Shown one piece after another: positions 52,062 to 61,892 of a DNA stretch of 64,000 bases. Numbering within the stretch: position 1 is the first letter of the stretch; each line of letters starts with the position of its first letter. The stretch is from contig BIFP01000057.1 in assembly GCA_005402585.1 (NCBI GenBank), positions 1 to 64,000 on the forward strand, read 5' to 3'. Made by a program: the position numbers and the translations under genes. This DNA is from Micromonosporaceae bacterium KJ-029 (GTDB lineage Bacteria > Actinomycetota > Actinomycetes > Mycobacteriales > Micromonosporaceae). The notes under the pieces are model-generated. The model saw nothing but the letters and a program-made list of their open reading frames with translations, searched no databases and was not told where the DNA came from.

Positions 52062-53202
52062 AACCTAGCACCCGCACATGCCGCGATCCGGTGCGAGCGC
52101 GCCTCGCCCAGAAGTGACGGAATATAGTCAATGATCCGCCTCGCCGTGAGACTTGGAGACTTGCTCGGCCGATGTCGTCGACCTTCCGGGTACATCGATC
52201 TCCGGAGGCGTGCCTGCATGTGTACTCGGGAGCCTGTACCTCGATAGCGAGATCCTGGCCGCGTACCTCGTTGACTCGTAACCCGACTCCGGGCAGCGGC
52301 CGGGCCGCAACGTAGTTGCGCGTCGGACGGGGCGCGCTTTCGGCACATCGCCAGCCTTGACGGGCCAACGGCGAACAGCTGCGTGGCTCCCGGCTCCGAC
52401 GGTGGGATCCGCAGCTGGGCATCTTGTGCCCGCGTGGTCGGTTCTCCTCACCCTGCGGACACGCAATCGCCACTGCCGTCAACGCGTGGTGCTCCACCGT
52501 GTGCCGCGACTTCAGGAACGCGAAAGGGCGGCGTCAACGCCTACGCCCTGGTCAGCCGGATCTCGGCTTGACGCCGGCAAGTCCGGCCAGCACACCAGTC
52601 TCGCACTCCCCCCATTTCTCCAGTGCTGGCTGGCACTCGGCGCTCCCGCCGATCGTGCGCCGCAGCCAGCCAAAGCCCGAGCCCCTCACCCTTACCGAAA
52701 GGCCACTCATCATGGGAACGCTTGCGAATCTCCGAATCATCGAACTCGACCAGCCCAGGCGAACGAGTGCTACGGCCTGGTCAACACGCTCCTACGCGCC
52801 CGGGTCCCGTACGAACTCACGCCAAATCTCACCATCGGGCGAAGGTTCCGCAGCCGCCCCTCATCCACGCGAGGTTCTGAAGGGTCAGCGTAAGGATGCC
52901 CGCCCGCACGGGCCGCAGAGTCTCACCGCCGCAGAGATCAACGGCAGGCTTGACACCCTGGGGCCGCAACGGGTGGATAGACGTCCACAGCAGACAAATC
53001 CAGCGACCGCGCATCGCAGCGGCAGCGCCACCGACCCCAGGTCCCGGCACGGCTGGGATCCCGAAAGGAAAACCGATCCATGCCCGCACCACCCCCCACC
53101 CGCACCCGGATCCGCGCCGCCAGACGCCACCGGCCACCGCAACGCTGCCGACCGCGCCGGGCCGCCCCAGCAACCAGGTTCGGCCAACACGTTAGGCCGG
53201 CG
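52062..53202. other. Remnant DNA upstream of xis/int, no intact gene
   Basis: About 1.1 kb with only scattered coding-like patches. One is MGTLANLRIIELDQP at about 52712, which seems to continue in another frame as ANECYGLVNTLLRARVPYEL. Another is WCSTVCRDFRNAKG near 52480. They could be debris of small AICE/integrative-element genes, but none has a complete frame. Base composition is mixed. Confidence 0.4.
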
Positions 53203-53412
53203 ATGAACGGCCCGGCCGCCCCCGAATGGCGGCCCGATCCGTTACTGACCATCGATGACCTCGCCGCCTGGCTGGGCAAGCCCAAGAACACCCTGTACGC
53301 CTGGCACAGCCGAGGCAAAGGACCCCGCGCCATCCGCGTCGGCAACACCCTGCGCTACCGACGCAGCGAGGTCGAACGCTGGCTCGACGAACACACCGAC
53401 ACGGAGCGATGA
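53203..53412 (+). CDS. Excisionase-like MerR/HTH_17 DNA-binding protein
   Basis: 69 residues from ATG 53203. LLTIDDLAAWLGKPKNTLYA and WHSRGKGPRAIRVGNTLRYR, followed by RSEVERWLDEH, form a winged HTH of the helix_turn_helix_17/excisionase type. It ends 3 bp before the integrase start, the usual xis-int arrangement in actinobacterial integrative elements. It would bind near the att site and direct excision. Confidence 0.85.
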   Translation: MNGPAAPEWRPDPLLTIDDLAAWLGKPKNTLYAWHSRGKGPRAIRVGNTLRYRRSEVERWLDEHTDTER

Positions 53413-53415
53413 GCC

Positions 53416-54630
53416 ATGGCCCGTCCTGAACTGCCCATCGGCACCTCCGGCAAGATCCGCACCGAGAAACTCGGCCCTGGCCGGTTCCGCGCCAGAGCCC
53501 GGTTCCGTGACTACGACGGCGTGACCCGCGACATCGAGGTCACCGACACCACCGGCCCGGCCGCCGTCAGGGCGTTGAAGGTCAAGCTCCGCGACCGCAG
53601 CACCCCGAACGACGACGAGATCACCCGGGAGACCCGCATCAGCAGGCTCGCCGAACTGTGGATCGAGGAGATCACCGCCGAGGAACGGATCACATCGCAG
53701 ACTATCCACCGGTACCAGACCAGCGTGCGCACCGCGATCCTGCCCGCCCTCGGTAACCTCCGGATCCGCGAGGCCAGCGTCGGGCGACTGGACCGGTTCC
53801 TGCGCGACATTGGCAAGGACCGCCCGTCGGCGGCCAAAGGCGTGAAAGTCGTCCTGAGTCAGATGTTCGCGCTGGCCGTCCGGCACGGCGCGATCCCGAC
53901 CAATCCCCTACGCGACACCGGCCGGCTACGCAAACCCCGCCGCACGGTTGTCGCCCTCACCGACGAACACCTCCAAGCCGTCCGCACGGCGATCCGCGAC
54001 TGGCAACGACCGGTTCCCGGCAAGCCCGGACCACGACACACCGGAGACCTGGCCGACATCGTCGACCTCATGCTCGCCACCGGCGCCCGCATCGGTGAGA
54101 TCCTCGCCCTCCGCTGGGAAGACCTCAATCTCGCCGTCGAACGCCCCACCCTGACAATCTGCGGCACGCTGGTCTATGTCAAAGGTCAGGGCATCTTCCG
54201 ACAACCCTGGACCAAGAGCGACGCCGGCTACCGGATGCTCGTGCTACCCCGGTTCGCCGTCGGCATGCTCCTGGCCCGCAAACTCATGGCCGCCGACAAC
54301 CCCCATGACGCGATCTTCGCCTCCCGACGCGGCACCTGGCTCTCCCCCAACAACGTCCGCCGCCAGTGGCGCCAAGCGCGCGCCGACACCGACCTTGACT
54401 GGGTCACCCCACACACCTTCCGCAAAACCGTCGCCACCCTCATCAAGGAGGAGACCGACACCAAGAGCGCCGCAGCACAGCTTGGACACTCCAGCGAGGA
54501 GGTCACCACCACCACCTACTACATCGCCAAGCCAGCCCAGGCCCCGGACGTGTCCGACGTCCTTGAACGCCTCGCCGCCAACCCGAACGGACAGCACGCA
54601 TCCACAGCGCACAACGATGCACACCGATGA
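53416..54630 (+). CDS. int: Tyrosine site-specific integrase
   Basis: 404 residues. An arm-type N-terminal domain (GPGRFRARARFRDYDGVTRD) precedes the core-binding domain (LAELWIEEITAEERITSQTI, SAAKGVKVVLSQMFALAVRH). Catalytic residues: Arg in MLATGARIGEILALRWEDLN (about 224), HxxR in TPHTFRKTVATLIKEE (about 333), His in AAQLGHSSEEV, Tyr in TTTTYYIAKP (about 366). Intact. Ends about 115 bp from tRNA-Pro, the probable attachment gene. With xis it is the surviving end of an integrative element. Confidence 0.92.
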   Translation: MARPELPIGTSGKIRTEKLGPGRFRARARFRDYDGVTRDIEVTDTTGPAAVRALKVKLRDRSTPNDDEITRETRISRLAELWIEEITAEERITSQTIHRYQTSVRTAILPALGNLRIREASVGRLDRFLRDIGKDRPSAAKGVKVVLSQMFALAVRHGAIPTNPLRDTGRLRKPRRTVVALTDEHLQAVRTAIRDWQRPVPGKPGPRHTGDLADIVDLMLATGARIGEILALRWEDLNLAVERPTLTICGTLVYVKGQGIFRQPWTKSDAGYRMLVLPRFAVGMLLARKLMAADNPHDAIFASRRGTWLSPNNVRRQWRQARADTDLDWVTPHTFRKTVATLIKEETDTKSAAAQLGHSSEEVTTTTYYIAKPAQAPDVSDVLERLAANPNGQHASTAHNDAHR

Positions 54631-54701
54631 CAAACTTGGTTGCCGCACCCGGTAAACGGGGGGTTATCGGGGGACGGTTCAAAACCTCATGGAAAGAAGT
54701 C

Positions 54702-54736
54702 GAAGCCCTGACCGCGTTTCCGCTGGTCAGGGCTTC
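54702..54736. terminator. Terminator between tRNA-Pro and int
   Basis: GAAGCCCTGACC (54702-54713) and GGTCAGGGCTTC (54725-54736), perfect 12-bp stem, 11-nt loop. On the minus strand it follows the tRNA by 8 nt and is followed by CTTCTTTCC. It also serves the plus-strand int transcript. Confidence 0.7.
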
Positions 54737-54743
54737 CCTTCTG

Positions 54744-54817
<74 letters not shown>

Positions 54818-54944
54818 ATGCCACCGCGCGGTTTCCCCCGCGACAGCCGGTACAGCTTATCGCAAGATCTTCGACCCGTCGCACAGCCCCCTCCCCCGTT
54901 GTCGCGGGTGACCACCCACACCACCACTAGGGCGTCCTAGGAGG

Positions 54945-54983
54945 CTGGGGTCCTGCGGTGGCGAGCCAGCCGTAGGACCCCAG
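54945..54983. terminator. Terminator of the der operon
   Basis: CTGGGGTCCTGCGG (54945-54958) pairs with CCGTAGGACCCCAG (54970-54983) apart from one G-T wobble. It lies 13 bp after the der stop. Confidence 0.7.
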
Positions 54984-54995
54984 CGGGAGGTTGCG

Positions 54996-56405
54996 TCAGC
55001 CGTGTGCCTTGCCCCGGCCGCCGGGGCCGAGCTTCTTGCGTGGGCGTACCGAGATCTCGATCGGGCTGCCCTCGTAGCCGAACTCCTCGCGCAGCTTCCG
55101 CTCGACGAAGCGCTGGTAGCCGGCGTCCAGCGGACCGGTGGTGAAGAGCACGAAGCGCGGCGGGGCGACGCCCGCCTGGGTGGCGAACAGGATGCGCGGT
55201 GCCCGTCCCCCACGCACCGGGTGCGGGGTGGCCTGGACCAGGGCGGTGAGCCACGCGTTGAGCTGCGCGGTGGGGATCCGAGTCTCCCAGCTGGCCAATG
55301 CCCGGTGCAGGGCCGCGGCGAGCTTGTCCACCGCCCGGCCGGTCTTCGCCGACAGGTTCAGCCGGATCGCCCACGGGATCCGGCGCAGCTCCCGCTCGAT
55401 CTCCTTGTCCAGGTAGTACCGGCGGTCGCCGTCGACCAGGTCCCACTTGTTGAAGGCGATCACCAGCGCCCGGCCGGCTTCGGTGACCATGGACAGGATC
55501 CGCTGGTCCTGCTCGCTGATCGGCTCGCTGGAGTCGAGCAGCACCACCGCGACCTCCGCAGCCTCGATCGCCGAGGCGGTACGCAGGCTGGCGTAGTACT
55601 CGGTGCCGCTGGCCTTGCCGACCCGCTTGCGCAGCCCGGCCGTGTCCACCAGGTGCCAGGTCTCGCCACCGATCTCGACCAGGCTGTCCACCGGGTCGAC
55701 GGTGGTGCCGGCGACCGCGTCGACCACCGCCCGCTCCTCGCCGGAGAAACGGTTCAGCAGGCTGGACTTGCCGACGTTCGGCCGACCCACCAGGGCCACC
55801 CGACGCGGGCCACGCGGCCGGTGTTCCACGATCTTCGGTGCCTCGGGCAGCGCCGCCATGATGGCGTCGAGCAGGTCACCGGAGCCACGGCCGTGCAGCG
55901 CCGACACCGGGAACGGCTCGCCGAGCCCGAGCGACCACAGCGAGGTCGCCTCGATCTCGACGGCCGCGTTGTCGGCCTTGTTGGCCACCAGGATCACCGG
56001 CTTGGCGCTGCGTCGCAGCATCTTCACCGCCGCCTCGTCGACGTCGGTGGAGCCCACCGTCGCGTCGACCACGAACAGCACCACGTCGGCGGTGACGACC
56101 GCCGCCTCGGCCTGCGCGGCGATCGCCGCCGCCCGGTCCTTCGCGTCCGGCTCCCACCCGCCGGTGTCCACCACGGTGAACGCCCGGCCGGCCCACTGCG
56201 CGTCGTACGGGACCCGGTCCCGGGTCACCCCGGGAATGTCCTCGACCACCGCCTGGCGGCGGCCGATGATCCGGTTGACCAGGGTGGACTTGCCGACGTT
56301 GGGGCGGCCGACCACGGCCACCACCGGCTGCGGGCCGGTCGGCTCCTCAAGGTCGAGGTCCGGCTCCCGCAGCTCCACCCAACCGTCGTTGTCACTCACG
56401 CCCAC
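54996..56405 (-). CDS. der: Ribosome biogenesis GTPase Der (EngA)
   Basis: 469 residues with tandem GTPase domains: G1 motifs VAVVGRPNVGKSTLVNRI (about 29) and VALVGRPNVGKSSLLNRF (about 206), G3 VVDTGGWE and LVDTAGLRKR, G4 NKAD and NKWD. A C-terminal KH-like domain follows (RFVLFTTGPLDAGYQRFVER). Der assists 50S subunit assembly. Starts GTG at 56405 or 56399. The N-terminal 25 residues are acidic, as in other actinobacteria. Downstream of cmk, the conserved actinobacterial pairing. Confidence 0.96.
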   Translation of the reverse strand: MGVSDNDGWVELREPDLDLEEPTGPQPVVAVVGRPNVGKSTLVNRIIGRRQAVVEDIPGVTRDRVPYDAQWAGRAFTVVDTGGWEPDAKDRAAAIAAQAEAAVVTADVVLFVVDATVGSTDVDEAAVKMLRRSAKPVILVANKADNAAVEIEATSLWSLGLGEPFPVSALHGRGSGDLLDAIMAALPEAPKIVEHRPRGPRRVALVGRPNVGKSSLLNRFSGEERAVVDAVAGTTVDPVDSLVEIGGETWHLVDTAGLRKRVGKASGTEYYASLRTASAIEAAEVAVVLLDSSEPISEQDQRILSMVTEAGRALVIAFNKWDLVDGDRRYYLDKEIERELRRIPWAIRLNLSAKTGRAVDKLAAALHRALASWETRIPTAQLNAWLTALVQATPHPVRGGRAPRILFATQAGVAPPRFVLFTTGPLDAGYQRFVERKLREEFGYEGSPIEISVRPRKKLGPGGRGKAHG

Positions 56406-56466
56406 GCCTCGTTTCGCTGGCCGGCGGCGCGATACACCGCGCCGCCGCGCCTGATGGTTCGCTCGG

Positions 56467-57147
56467 TCACGCCACTCCCCGTTCGGTGAGCAGCGCGCGC
56501 AGCCGCGCGACGACCTCGTCGATGCCCAGCTCGGTTGTGTCCAGTACGACCGCGTCCGGCGCCTGGGCGAGCGGGTCGGCCTTGCGGGTCGAGTCCAGCT
56601 GGTCGCGGCGGGCCAGGTCGGCGGCGGTGGCCGCCACGTCGGAGGCGTTCTCGGCGCTGCGCCGCGCCGCCCGCGCCGCCGCCGAGGCGGTGAGGTAGAC
56701 CTTCAGGTCGGCGTCCGGGGCCACGACGGAACCGATGTCCCGCCCCTCGACCACGATCCGACCCGCCCTGGCGATCATGTCCCGCTGCCGGGCCACCAGC
56801 AGCGCCCGCACCGCCGGCACGGCGGCCACGGCGGAGACCGCGGACGTCACCTCGGACCCGCGGATCTCGGCGTCGACGCTGACCCCGTCGGCGGTCACGC
56901 CGTACCCGGCGGGGTCGGTGCCGATGCGCAGGTCGACCTCGCCGGCAACCTTGGCCACCGCCTCCGCGTCGGTCAGGTCGACCCCGGAGCGCAGCACCGC
57001 CCAGGTGATCGCCCGGTACATCGCGCCGGTGTCGAGGTAGCGGGCACCGAGGCCGGCGGCGAGCCGCCGGGAGACGGTGGACTTACCCGAACCGGACGGC
57101 CCGTCCACAGCGACCACGCAGCGCCCGGCCGGTACGTTTTCCTCCAC
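56467..57147 (-). CDS. cmk: Cytidylate kinase
   Basis: 226 residues. P-loop VAVDGPSGSGKSTVSRRLAA, NMP-binding region ARYLDTGAMYRAITWAVLRS, VVEGRDIGSVVAPDADLKVY (RDxG) and LID-like RRDQLDSTRKADPLAQAPDA. It phosphorylates CMP and dCMP with ATP. 61 bp upstream of der. Usual length for the family. Confidence 0.96.
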   Translation of the reverse strand: MEENVPAGRCVVAVDGPSGSGKSTVSRRLAAGLGARYLDTGAMYRAITWAVLRSGVDLTDAEAVAKVAGEVDLRIGTDPAGYGVTADGVSVDAEIRGSEVTSAVSAVAAVPAVRALLVARQRDMIARAGRIVVEGRDIGSVVAPDADLKVYLTASAAARAARRSAENASDVAATAADLARRDQLDSTRKADPLAQAPDAVVLDTTELGIDEVVARLRALLTERGVA

Positions 57148-57306
57148 CGTTGTCCTCCTCAGCCCGTACCCCGCAGTCCGCCCTCAGTGGCGGACGCGAG
57201 CGGTTGCCCACACGTCTTCAATCATGCCCGGCGCGGCGGCCTACGGCCTGCCGGCACCGCCGGACCGCCAGGGAGCCTACCGCCAGCCCTACCCGCACGC
57301 GCGGGG

Positions 57307-58077
57307 TCAGTCACCCACGGCCTTGAACAGGGCGGCGACCTCCGCGTTGGTCAGCCGCCGGGTGCGCCCGGCACGCAGGTCGCCCAGCCGGATCGGCCCG
57401 ATGGAGGTACGCACCAGCCGGCTCACCGGGTGGCCGACCTCGGCGAGCAGCCGCCGTACGATGTGTTTGCGCCCTTCGTGCAGGGTCAGCTCGACCTGGG
57501 CGGTACGTCCCAGGCTGTCCACCACCCGGAACGCGTCGACCGTCACCGGCCCGTCCTCCAGCTCGACGCCGGCAGACAGCCGCTTGCCGAGGTTGCGGGG
57601 GATCGGCCCGGACACCTCACACAGGTATGTCTTCGGCACTCCGTAGGAGGGGTGCATCAGCCGGTGCGCCAGGGTGCCGTCGTTGGTGAGCAGCAGCAGG
57701 CCCTCGCTGTCCGCGTCGAGCCGCCCGACGTGGTAGACCCGCTGCTCGACCCGGTTGCCGAGGAAGTCGGCCAACGCGGTGCGGCCCTTCTCGTCGGCCA
57801 TCGTGGAGACCACGCCGCGCGGCTTGTTCATCGCCAGGTACACCAGCCGGGTGTTGGCCACCAGCCGCTGGCCGTCGACGTGGATGACCGCGGTGGCGGG
57901 GTCGACCTTGTCGCCGAGCTGCGCCACCCGCCCGTTGACCGTCACCCGCCGGCGGAAGATCAGGTCTTCGCAGGCCCGCCGGGAGCCCACGCCGGCGGCG
58001 GCGAGCACCTTCTGCAGGCGCTCTGGGCCGGTGTAGACGGGCGCGTCCGGGGATGGGGTGCGGTTATCGCGTGGCAT
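57307..58077 (-). CDS. rluB: 23S rRNA pseudouridine synthase RluB
   Basis: 256 residues from ATG 58077, overlapping scpB by 14 bp. The S4 RNA-binding domain ERLQKVLAAAGVGSRRACED precedes the catalytic core VYHVGRLDADSEGLLLLTND (catalytic Asp in GRLD), PKTYLCEVSGPIPRNLGKRL and LHEGRKHIVRRLLAEVGHPV. RluB/RsuA-type enzymes modify a single uridine; the position next to scpAB is typical of RluB. Confidence 0.95.
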   Translation of the reverse strand: MPRDNRTPSPDAPVYTGPERLQKVLAAAGVGSRRACEDLIFRRRVTVNGRVAQLGDKVDPATAVIHVDGQRLVANTRLVYLAMNKPRGVVSTMADEKGRTALADFLGNRVEQRVYHVGRLDADSEGLLLLTNDGTLAHRLMHPSYGVPKTYLCEVSGPIPRNLGKRLSAGVELEDGPVTVDAFRVVDSLGRTAQVELTLHEGRKHIVRRLLAEVGHPVSRLVRTSIGPIRLGDLRAGRTRRLTNAEVAALFKAVGD

Positions 58078-59275
58078 CAGCAAGCTCTTCTACGTCGTCG
58101 GGGAGGAACGGGGCCAGTGGCGGTAGGTCGGAGAGGCTGTTCAGGCCGAGCTTCTCCAGGAACATGGTGGTCGTGCGGTACAGGTAGGCGCCGCTGTCCG
58201 TCTCGGTGCCGCACTCTTCGACCAGGCCGCGGGAAACCAGGGTACGGATCACCCCGTCGCAGTTGACACCGCGGATGGCGGAGATCCGGGACCGGGTCAC
58301 CGGCTGCTTGTACGCGACGACGGCCAGGGTTTCCAGCGCGGCCTGGGTCAGCCGGACCGACTGCCCGTCGAGAACGAACCGTTCGACGTACGTGGCGTAT
58401 TCCGGCCGGGTGTACAGGCGCCACCCCCCGGCGGCCCGGCGCAGTTCGAATCCGTGACCGGCCGCGGTGTAGCTGGCGGCGATCTCGTCCAGCATCGGGC
58501 CGACCCGCTCGGCGGGCTGCTCGAGCACCTGGGCCAGCGTCAGCTCGCTGACCGGCTCGTCCACCACCAGCAGGATCGCCTCCAACGCGCCGCGCAACTC
58601 GGCGTCGTCGAGCACCGGCGCCGGCTCGGGCACCGCCCGCGCCCTGTTCGCCGACCGCTTCCGCGTCGTGGCGGCCTCCCCCGCGACCGCAGCTGGCGCT
58701 CCGGCTTCTGCTGTCTGCGCTCCGCTGCCCTCGGCCGGTTGAACCTGGCCCGCTGTCCCGGCCCGCTCGTCCGTCGCGACGGCGGCCCGCTCGCCGCCAG
58801 GCTCAGCCTGCCCGCCCGCTGCCGCCCGCTGGGCGGGGACGACGTCGGCCGGCTCATCCCCCGCCCCGTCCCGCGACTCGCCACCGAACCCGGCCTGCTG
58901 GGCTTCCGTGGCCTCAGCTTGCCGGGCGGGCACGACGCCAGTCGGCTCATCCCCCGCCGCGTCCCGCGACTCGCCACCAAAGTCGGCCTGCTGGCCTTCC
59001 GCCGTCTCGGCCTGCTCCTCGGCGTCGGCCAACTCCTCGACGGCCTCGGCCCGCTGGCCCCCAACGCCCCCGTCCTGTTCGCCGGGCGCGGTCTCGTCCG
59101 CCGGGATCTTGGTACGGGACTGCCCTTGGGAGGGCACCTTTGTACCAAGATCCGCAGCGTCCTCGGGTTCGTGGCCGATAGGGGTGGATTCGCGGGGTGG
59201 GGTGGGGCGTTGCCAGGGCGGGATCCAGGCGGCGGCCTGGTCGGCCAGCGAATCCCGGCGCTCCTCGTTGCTCAT
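58064..59275 (-). CDS. scpB: Segregation and condensation protein B, extended N-terminus
   Basis: 403 residues. The ScpB core (about 205-395) has two winged helices: LDDAELRGALEAILLVVDEP, VRLTQAALETLAVVAYKQPV, TRSRISAIRGVNCDGVIRTL and TTTMFLEKLGLNSLSDLPPL. About 200 residues before it are acidic, Ala/Glu/Gln/Gly-rich and probably disordered, against roughly 190 residues for a whole typical ScpB. Residues 92-120 and 123-151 are a near-identical repeat (FGGESRDAAGDEPTGVVPA and FGGESRDGAGDEPADVVPA, offset 31). Works with ScpA and SMC in chromosome condensation. ATGA overlap with scpA. Confidence 0.93.
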   Translation of the reverse strand: MSNEERRDSLADQAAAWIPPWQRPTPPRESTPIGHEPEDAADLGTKVPSQGQSRTKIPADETAPGEQDGGVGGQRAEAVEELADAEEQAETAEGQQADFGGESRDAAGDEPTGVVPARQAEATEAQQAGFGGESRDGAGDEPADVVPAQRAAAGGQAEPGGERAAVATDERAGTAGQVQPAEGSGAQTAEAGAPAAVAGEAATTRKRSANRARAVPEPAPVLDDAELRGALEAILLVVDEPVSELTLAQVLEQPAERVGPMLDEIAASYTAAGHGFELRRAAGGWRLYTRPEYATYVERFVLDGQSVRLTQAALETLAVVAYKQPVTRSRISAIRGVNCDGVIRTLVSRGLVEECGTETDSGAYLYRTTTMFLEKLGLNSLSDLPPLAPFLPDDVEELADATR

Positions 59276-60591
59276 CCGGCTCGCTCCTCCGTCGTTCCCG
59301 TCCCGTCCCCACCGGCCGCCGTGTCCGGCCCCGTCGCCTCCACGCCCGCAGTCTGCGCGCCGGTCGACGTGGGGACCGCTACTTCCAGGCCCGCCGTGAC
59401 CGCGCCCGTCGGTGCCGCCAGCTCCGCGCCGGCCAGCGCCGGCACCGCTACCTCCGCGCCTGTCGCGCCCACGCCGCCCGACGTGAGCACCGCTGCCTCC
59501 GGACCCGGGCCCGCCGGTGCCGACCCCGCTCCGGTCGGGCCGGTCGAATCGTCCGGCGGGTTCGCGCCCACCGCACCGGTGCCGGAGCCGGCCGGGCCTG
59601 TCGGTTCGGCGGGGGTGCCGGCGTACTCGTCGATGGTCAGGGTCGGGCCGCCGTCGGCGGGACCTGTCCAGCGTACGGTCAATTCCTCCAGGGCCTGCTC
59701 CTGCACGAAGGCCACGACGCCCTGCCGGTACAGCTCCAGCAGGGCGAGGAACCGGGCGACCACTTCCAGGGTGGCCTCGCAGTCGGCGCAGAGCAGCGAG
59801 AACGTGGCGGTGCCGGCCCGGCGCAGCCGCTCGGCGATGATCCCGGCATGTTCCCGGACGCTGACCCGCACCATGTGCACGTGGGCGATGGAGACCTCGG
59901 GTACCGGCTTCGGGGTCATCGCCTTGACGGCCAGCTTGAGCAGCCGCTGCGGGCCGAAGCCGAGCACGAGATCCGGCAGCGCCTCGGCGTAGCGGGGTTC
60001 CAGGGTGACCGCACGCGGGTAGCGGCGTCCCCCGACCTCCTCCAGCGCGGCGATGTGCGCCGCCGCCTCCTTGTACGCCTTGTACTGCAACAGCCGGGCG
60101 AAGAGCAGGTCCCGTGCCTCCAGCAGGGCGAGGTCCTCCTCGTTCTCCACCTCTGCGGCGGGCAGCAGCCGGGCCGCCTTGAGGTCGAGCAGGGTCGCGG
60201 CGATCAGCAGGAACTCGCTGGCCTCGTCCAGGTCCCAGTTGTCACCCATCGCCCGGATGTAGGCGATGAACTCGTCCGTGACCTGGTGCAGGGCGACTTC
60301 GGTGACGTCGAGCTTGTGCTTGCCGATCAGTTGCAGCAGCAGGTCGAACGGCCCGGTGAAGTTGGCCAGCCGCACGGTGAACCCACCGCCGTCGGCCGGC
60401 TCCGCGCCACCGCCGGCCTTCGCGCCACCGCCGGCCTCATCGCCAGTGCCGGCTGCCGCGGCGGTGGCGTAATCGGTGACCGCCACCGGGTCCGCGCCGG
60501 CCGAGGACACCGACACACCGGCCGCGACGGCGTCAGCCGCCGGGGGCGGATGCTCCGCTGCGGCGGCCGGGTCGAGGGGCGGCGCGTTCAC
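59272..60591 (-). CDS. scpA: Segregation and condensation protein A, extended C-terminus
   Basis: 439 residues from GTG 60591; a start at 60621 is also possible and neither has a clear RBS. The kleisin core (about 70-325) begins FTVRLANFTGPFDLLLQLIG, KHKLDVTEVALHQVTDEFIA and ends LYRQGVVAFVQEQALEELTV. About 55 Ala/Gly-rich residues precede it, and about 115 Ala/Gly/Pro/Thr-rich residues follow, both probably disordered. Typical ScpA is 250-280 residues. Bridges SMC heads with ScpB. Overlaps scpB (ATGA). Confidence 0.93.
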   Translation of the reverse strand: MNAPPLDPAAAAEHPPPAADAVAAGVSVSSAGADPVAVTDYATAAAAGTGDEAGGGAKAGGGAEPADGGGFTVRLANFTGPFDLLLQLIGKHKLDVTEVALHQVTDEFIAYIRAMGDNWDLDEASEFLLIAATLLDLKAARLLPAAEVENEEDLALLEARDLLFARLLQYKAYKEAAAHIAALEEVGGRRYPRAVTLEPRYAEALPDLVLGFGPQRLLKLAVKAMTPKPVPEVSIAHVHMVRVSVREHAGIIAERLRRAGTATFSLLCADCEATLEVVARFLALLELYRQGVVAFVQEQALEELTVRWTGPADGGPTLTIDEYAGTPAEPTGPAGSGTGAVGANPPDDSTGPTGAGSAPAGPGPEAAVLTSGGVGATGAEVAVPALAGAELAAPTGAVTAGLEVAVPTSTGAQTAGVEATGPDTAAGGDGTGTTEERAG

Positions 60592-60799
60592 GCCGACGAC
60601 CGTAGTCCACGGCCTGGACACCAGGATTCAGAGCCCGCACAAACTGGCCTGGCGGGGCTGCAGCGCGCCCTGGCACATCGACTGGCGGCGTTGTCGTCGT
60701 CGGCCATGCAACACCGGCATGGCCTCCTCCTCCGCCTTGCCACCCTCGACCAGGCCACGCCTCGCCTCCACCGCCCAGTTTGCGCGGGCTCTCACCGGC

Positions 60800-61723
60800 C
60801 TACCGCTCCGCCTGCGCGGCGATCACCTCGCGGGCCAACTGCCGGTAGTTGCGGGCCCCGGAGGACGCCGGGTCGAGCGTGGTGATCGGGGCGCCGGCGA
60901 CGGTGGACTCGGGGAACTTCACGGTCTTGGTGATCACCGTCTGGTACACCTTGTCGCCGAACGCCTCCACCACCCGCTGGAGCACCTGCCGGCAGTGGGT
61001 GGTGCGGCTGTCGTACATGGTGGCGAGGATGCCCTCGAGTTCCAGGTCGAAGTTGAGCCGCTCACGCACCTTGTCGATGGTGTCCAGCAGCAGGGCCACG
61101 CCGCGGAGGCTGAAGAACTCGCACTCCAGCGGGATGAGCACGCCGTGCGCGACGGTCAACGCGTTGATCGCCAGCAGGCCGAGCGACGGCTGGCAGTCGA
61201 TCAGGATGTAGTCGTACTCCTTGCGGACGCTCTTGAGCACCCGGGCCAGGGCCATCTCGCGGGCGACCTCGTTGACCAGCTGGATCTCGGCGGCGGAGAG
61301 GTCGATGTTGGCGGGCAGCAGGTGCAGACCGGCCACGTCGGTCTTGATGAGCACGTCGTCGGCGGTGACGTCGTCCTGCATCAGCAGGTTGTAGACCGAC
61401 AGGTCCAGGTTGTGCGGGTTGACGCCCAGCCCGACCGACAGCGCACCCTGCGGGTCGAAGTCGACCAGCAGCACCTTGCGGCCGTACTCGGCGAGTGCGG
61501 CGCCGAGGTTGATGGTCGTGGTGGTCTTGCCGACCCCGCCCTTCTGGTTGGCCATCGCGATGATCCGGGCCGGGCCGTGCCGGTCGGTGGGCATCGGCTC
61601 GGGGATCGGCTTACGCATCGTGTAGGCGGCCGGATCGGCCGGGCCCAGGTCCGAGCCGAGGGCGTTCTGCTGTTCGCGGAGCTCCGACGTCCAGGTCTCG
61701 GCACGGTCACCGTTGCCAGCCAT
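60800..61723 (-). CDS. parA: ParA/Soj-family chromosome-partitioning ATPase
   Basis: 307 residues. Deviant Walker A MANQKGGVGKTTTTINLGA (about 58), VLLVDFDPQGALSVGLG, Walker B-like YDYILIDCQPSLGLLAINAL, and TITKTVKFPESTVAGAPITT. The N-terminal 50 residues precede the fold. It belongs to the parA that sits beside scpAB in actinobacteria, distinct from the origin-proximal parAB pair; no parB follows. Gap of 178 bp to scpA. Confidence 0.93.
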   Translation of the reverse strand: MAGNGDRAETWTSELREQQNALGSDLGPADPAAYTMRKPIPEPMPTDRHGPARIIAMANQKGGVGKTTTTINLGAALAEYGRKVLLVDFDPQGALSVGLGVNPHNLDLSVYNLLMQDDVTADDVLIKTDVAGLHLLPANIDLSAAEIQLVNEVAREMALARVLKSVRKEYDYILIDCQPSLGLLAINALTVAHGVLIPLECEFFSLRGVALLLDTIDKVRERLNFDLELEGILATMYDSRTTHCRQVLQRVVEAFGDKVYQTVITKTVKFPESTVAGAPITTLDPASSGARNYRQLAREVIAAQAER

Positions 61724-61892
61724 GTTCTCGTTGCCCCCTCCCGACGACCATCCGGCGTCGGAGCCGCCCGACGTCCTTCGCGGCGCCGCTGCGCACCCCG
61801 GTCATCTTGCCGCGAGGGCCGCGCCGATGCCGACTGTACGCCACCGGCCAGCAGGGGTTCGGCACCCGCTCGGCGTGTCGGCCAGCGTCGGC

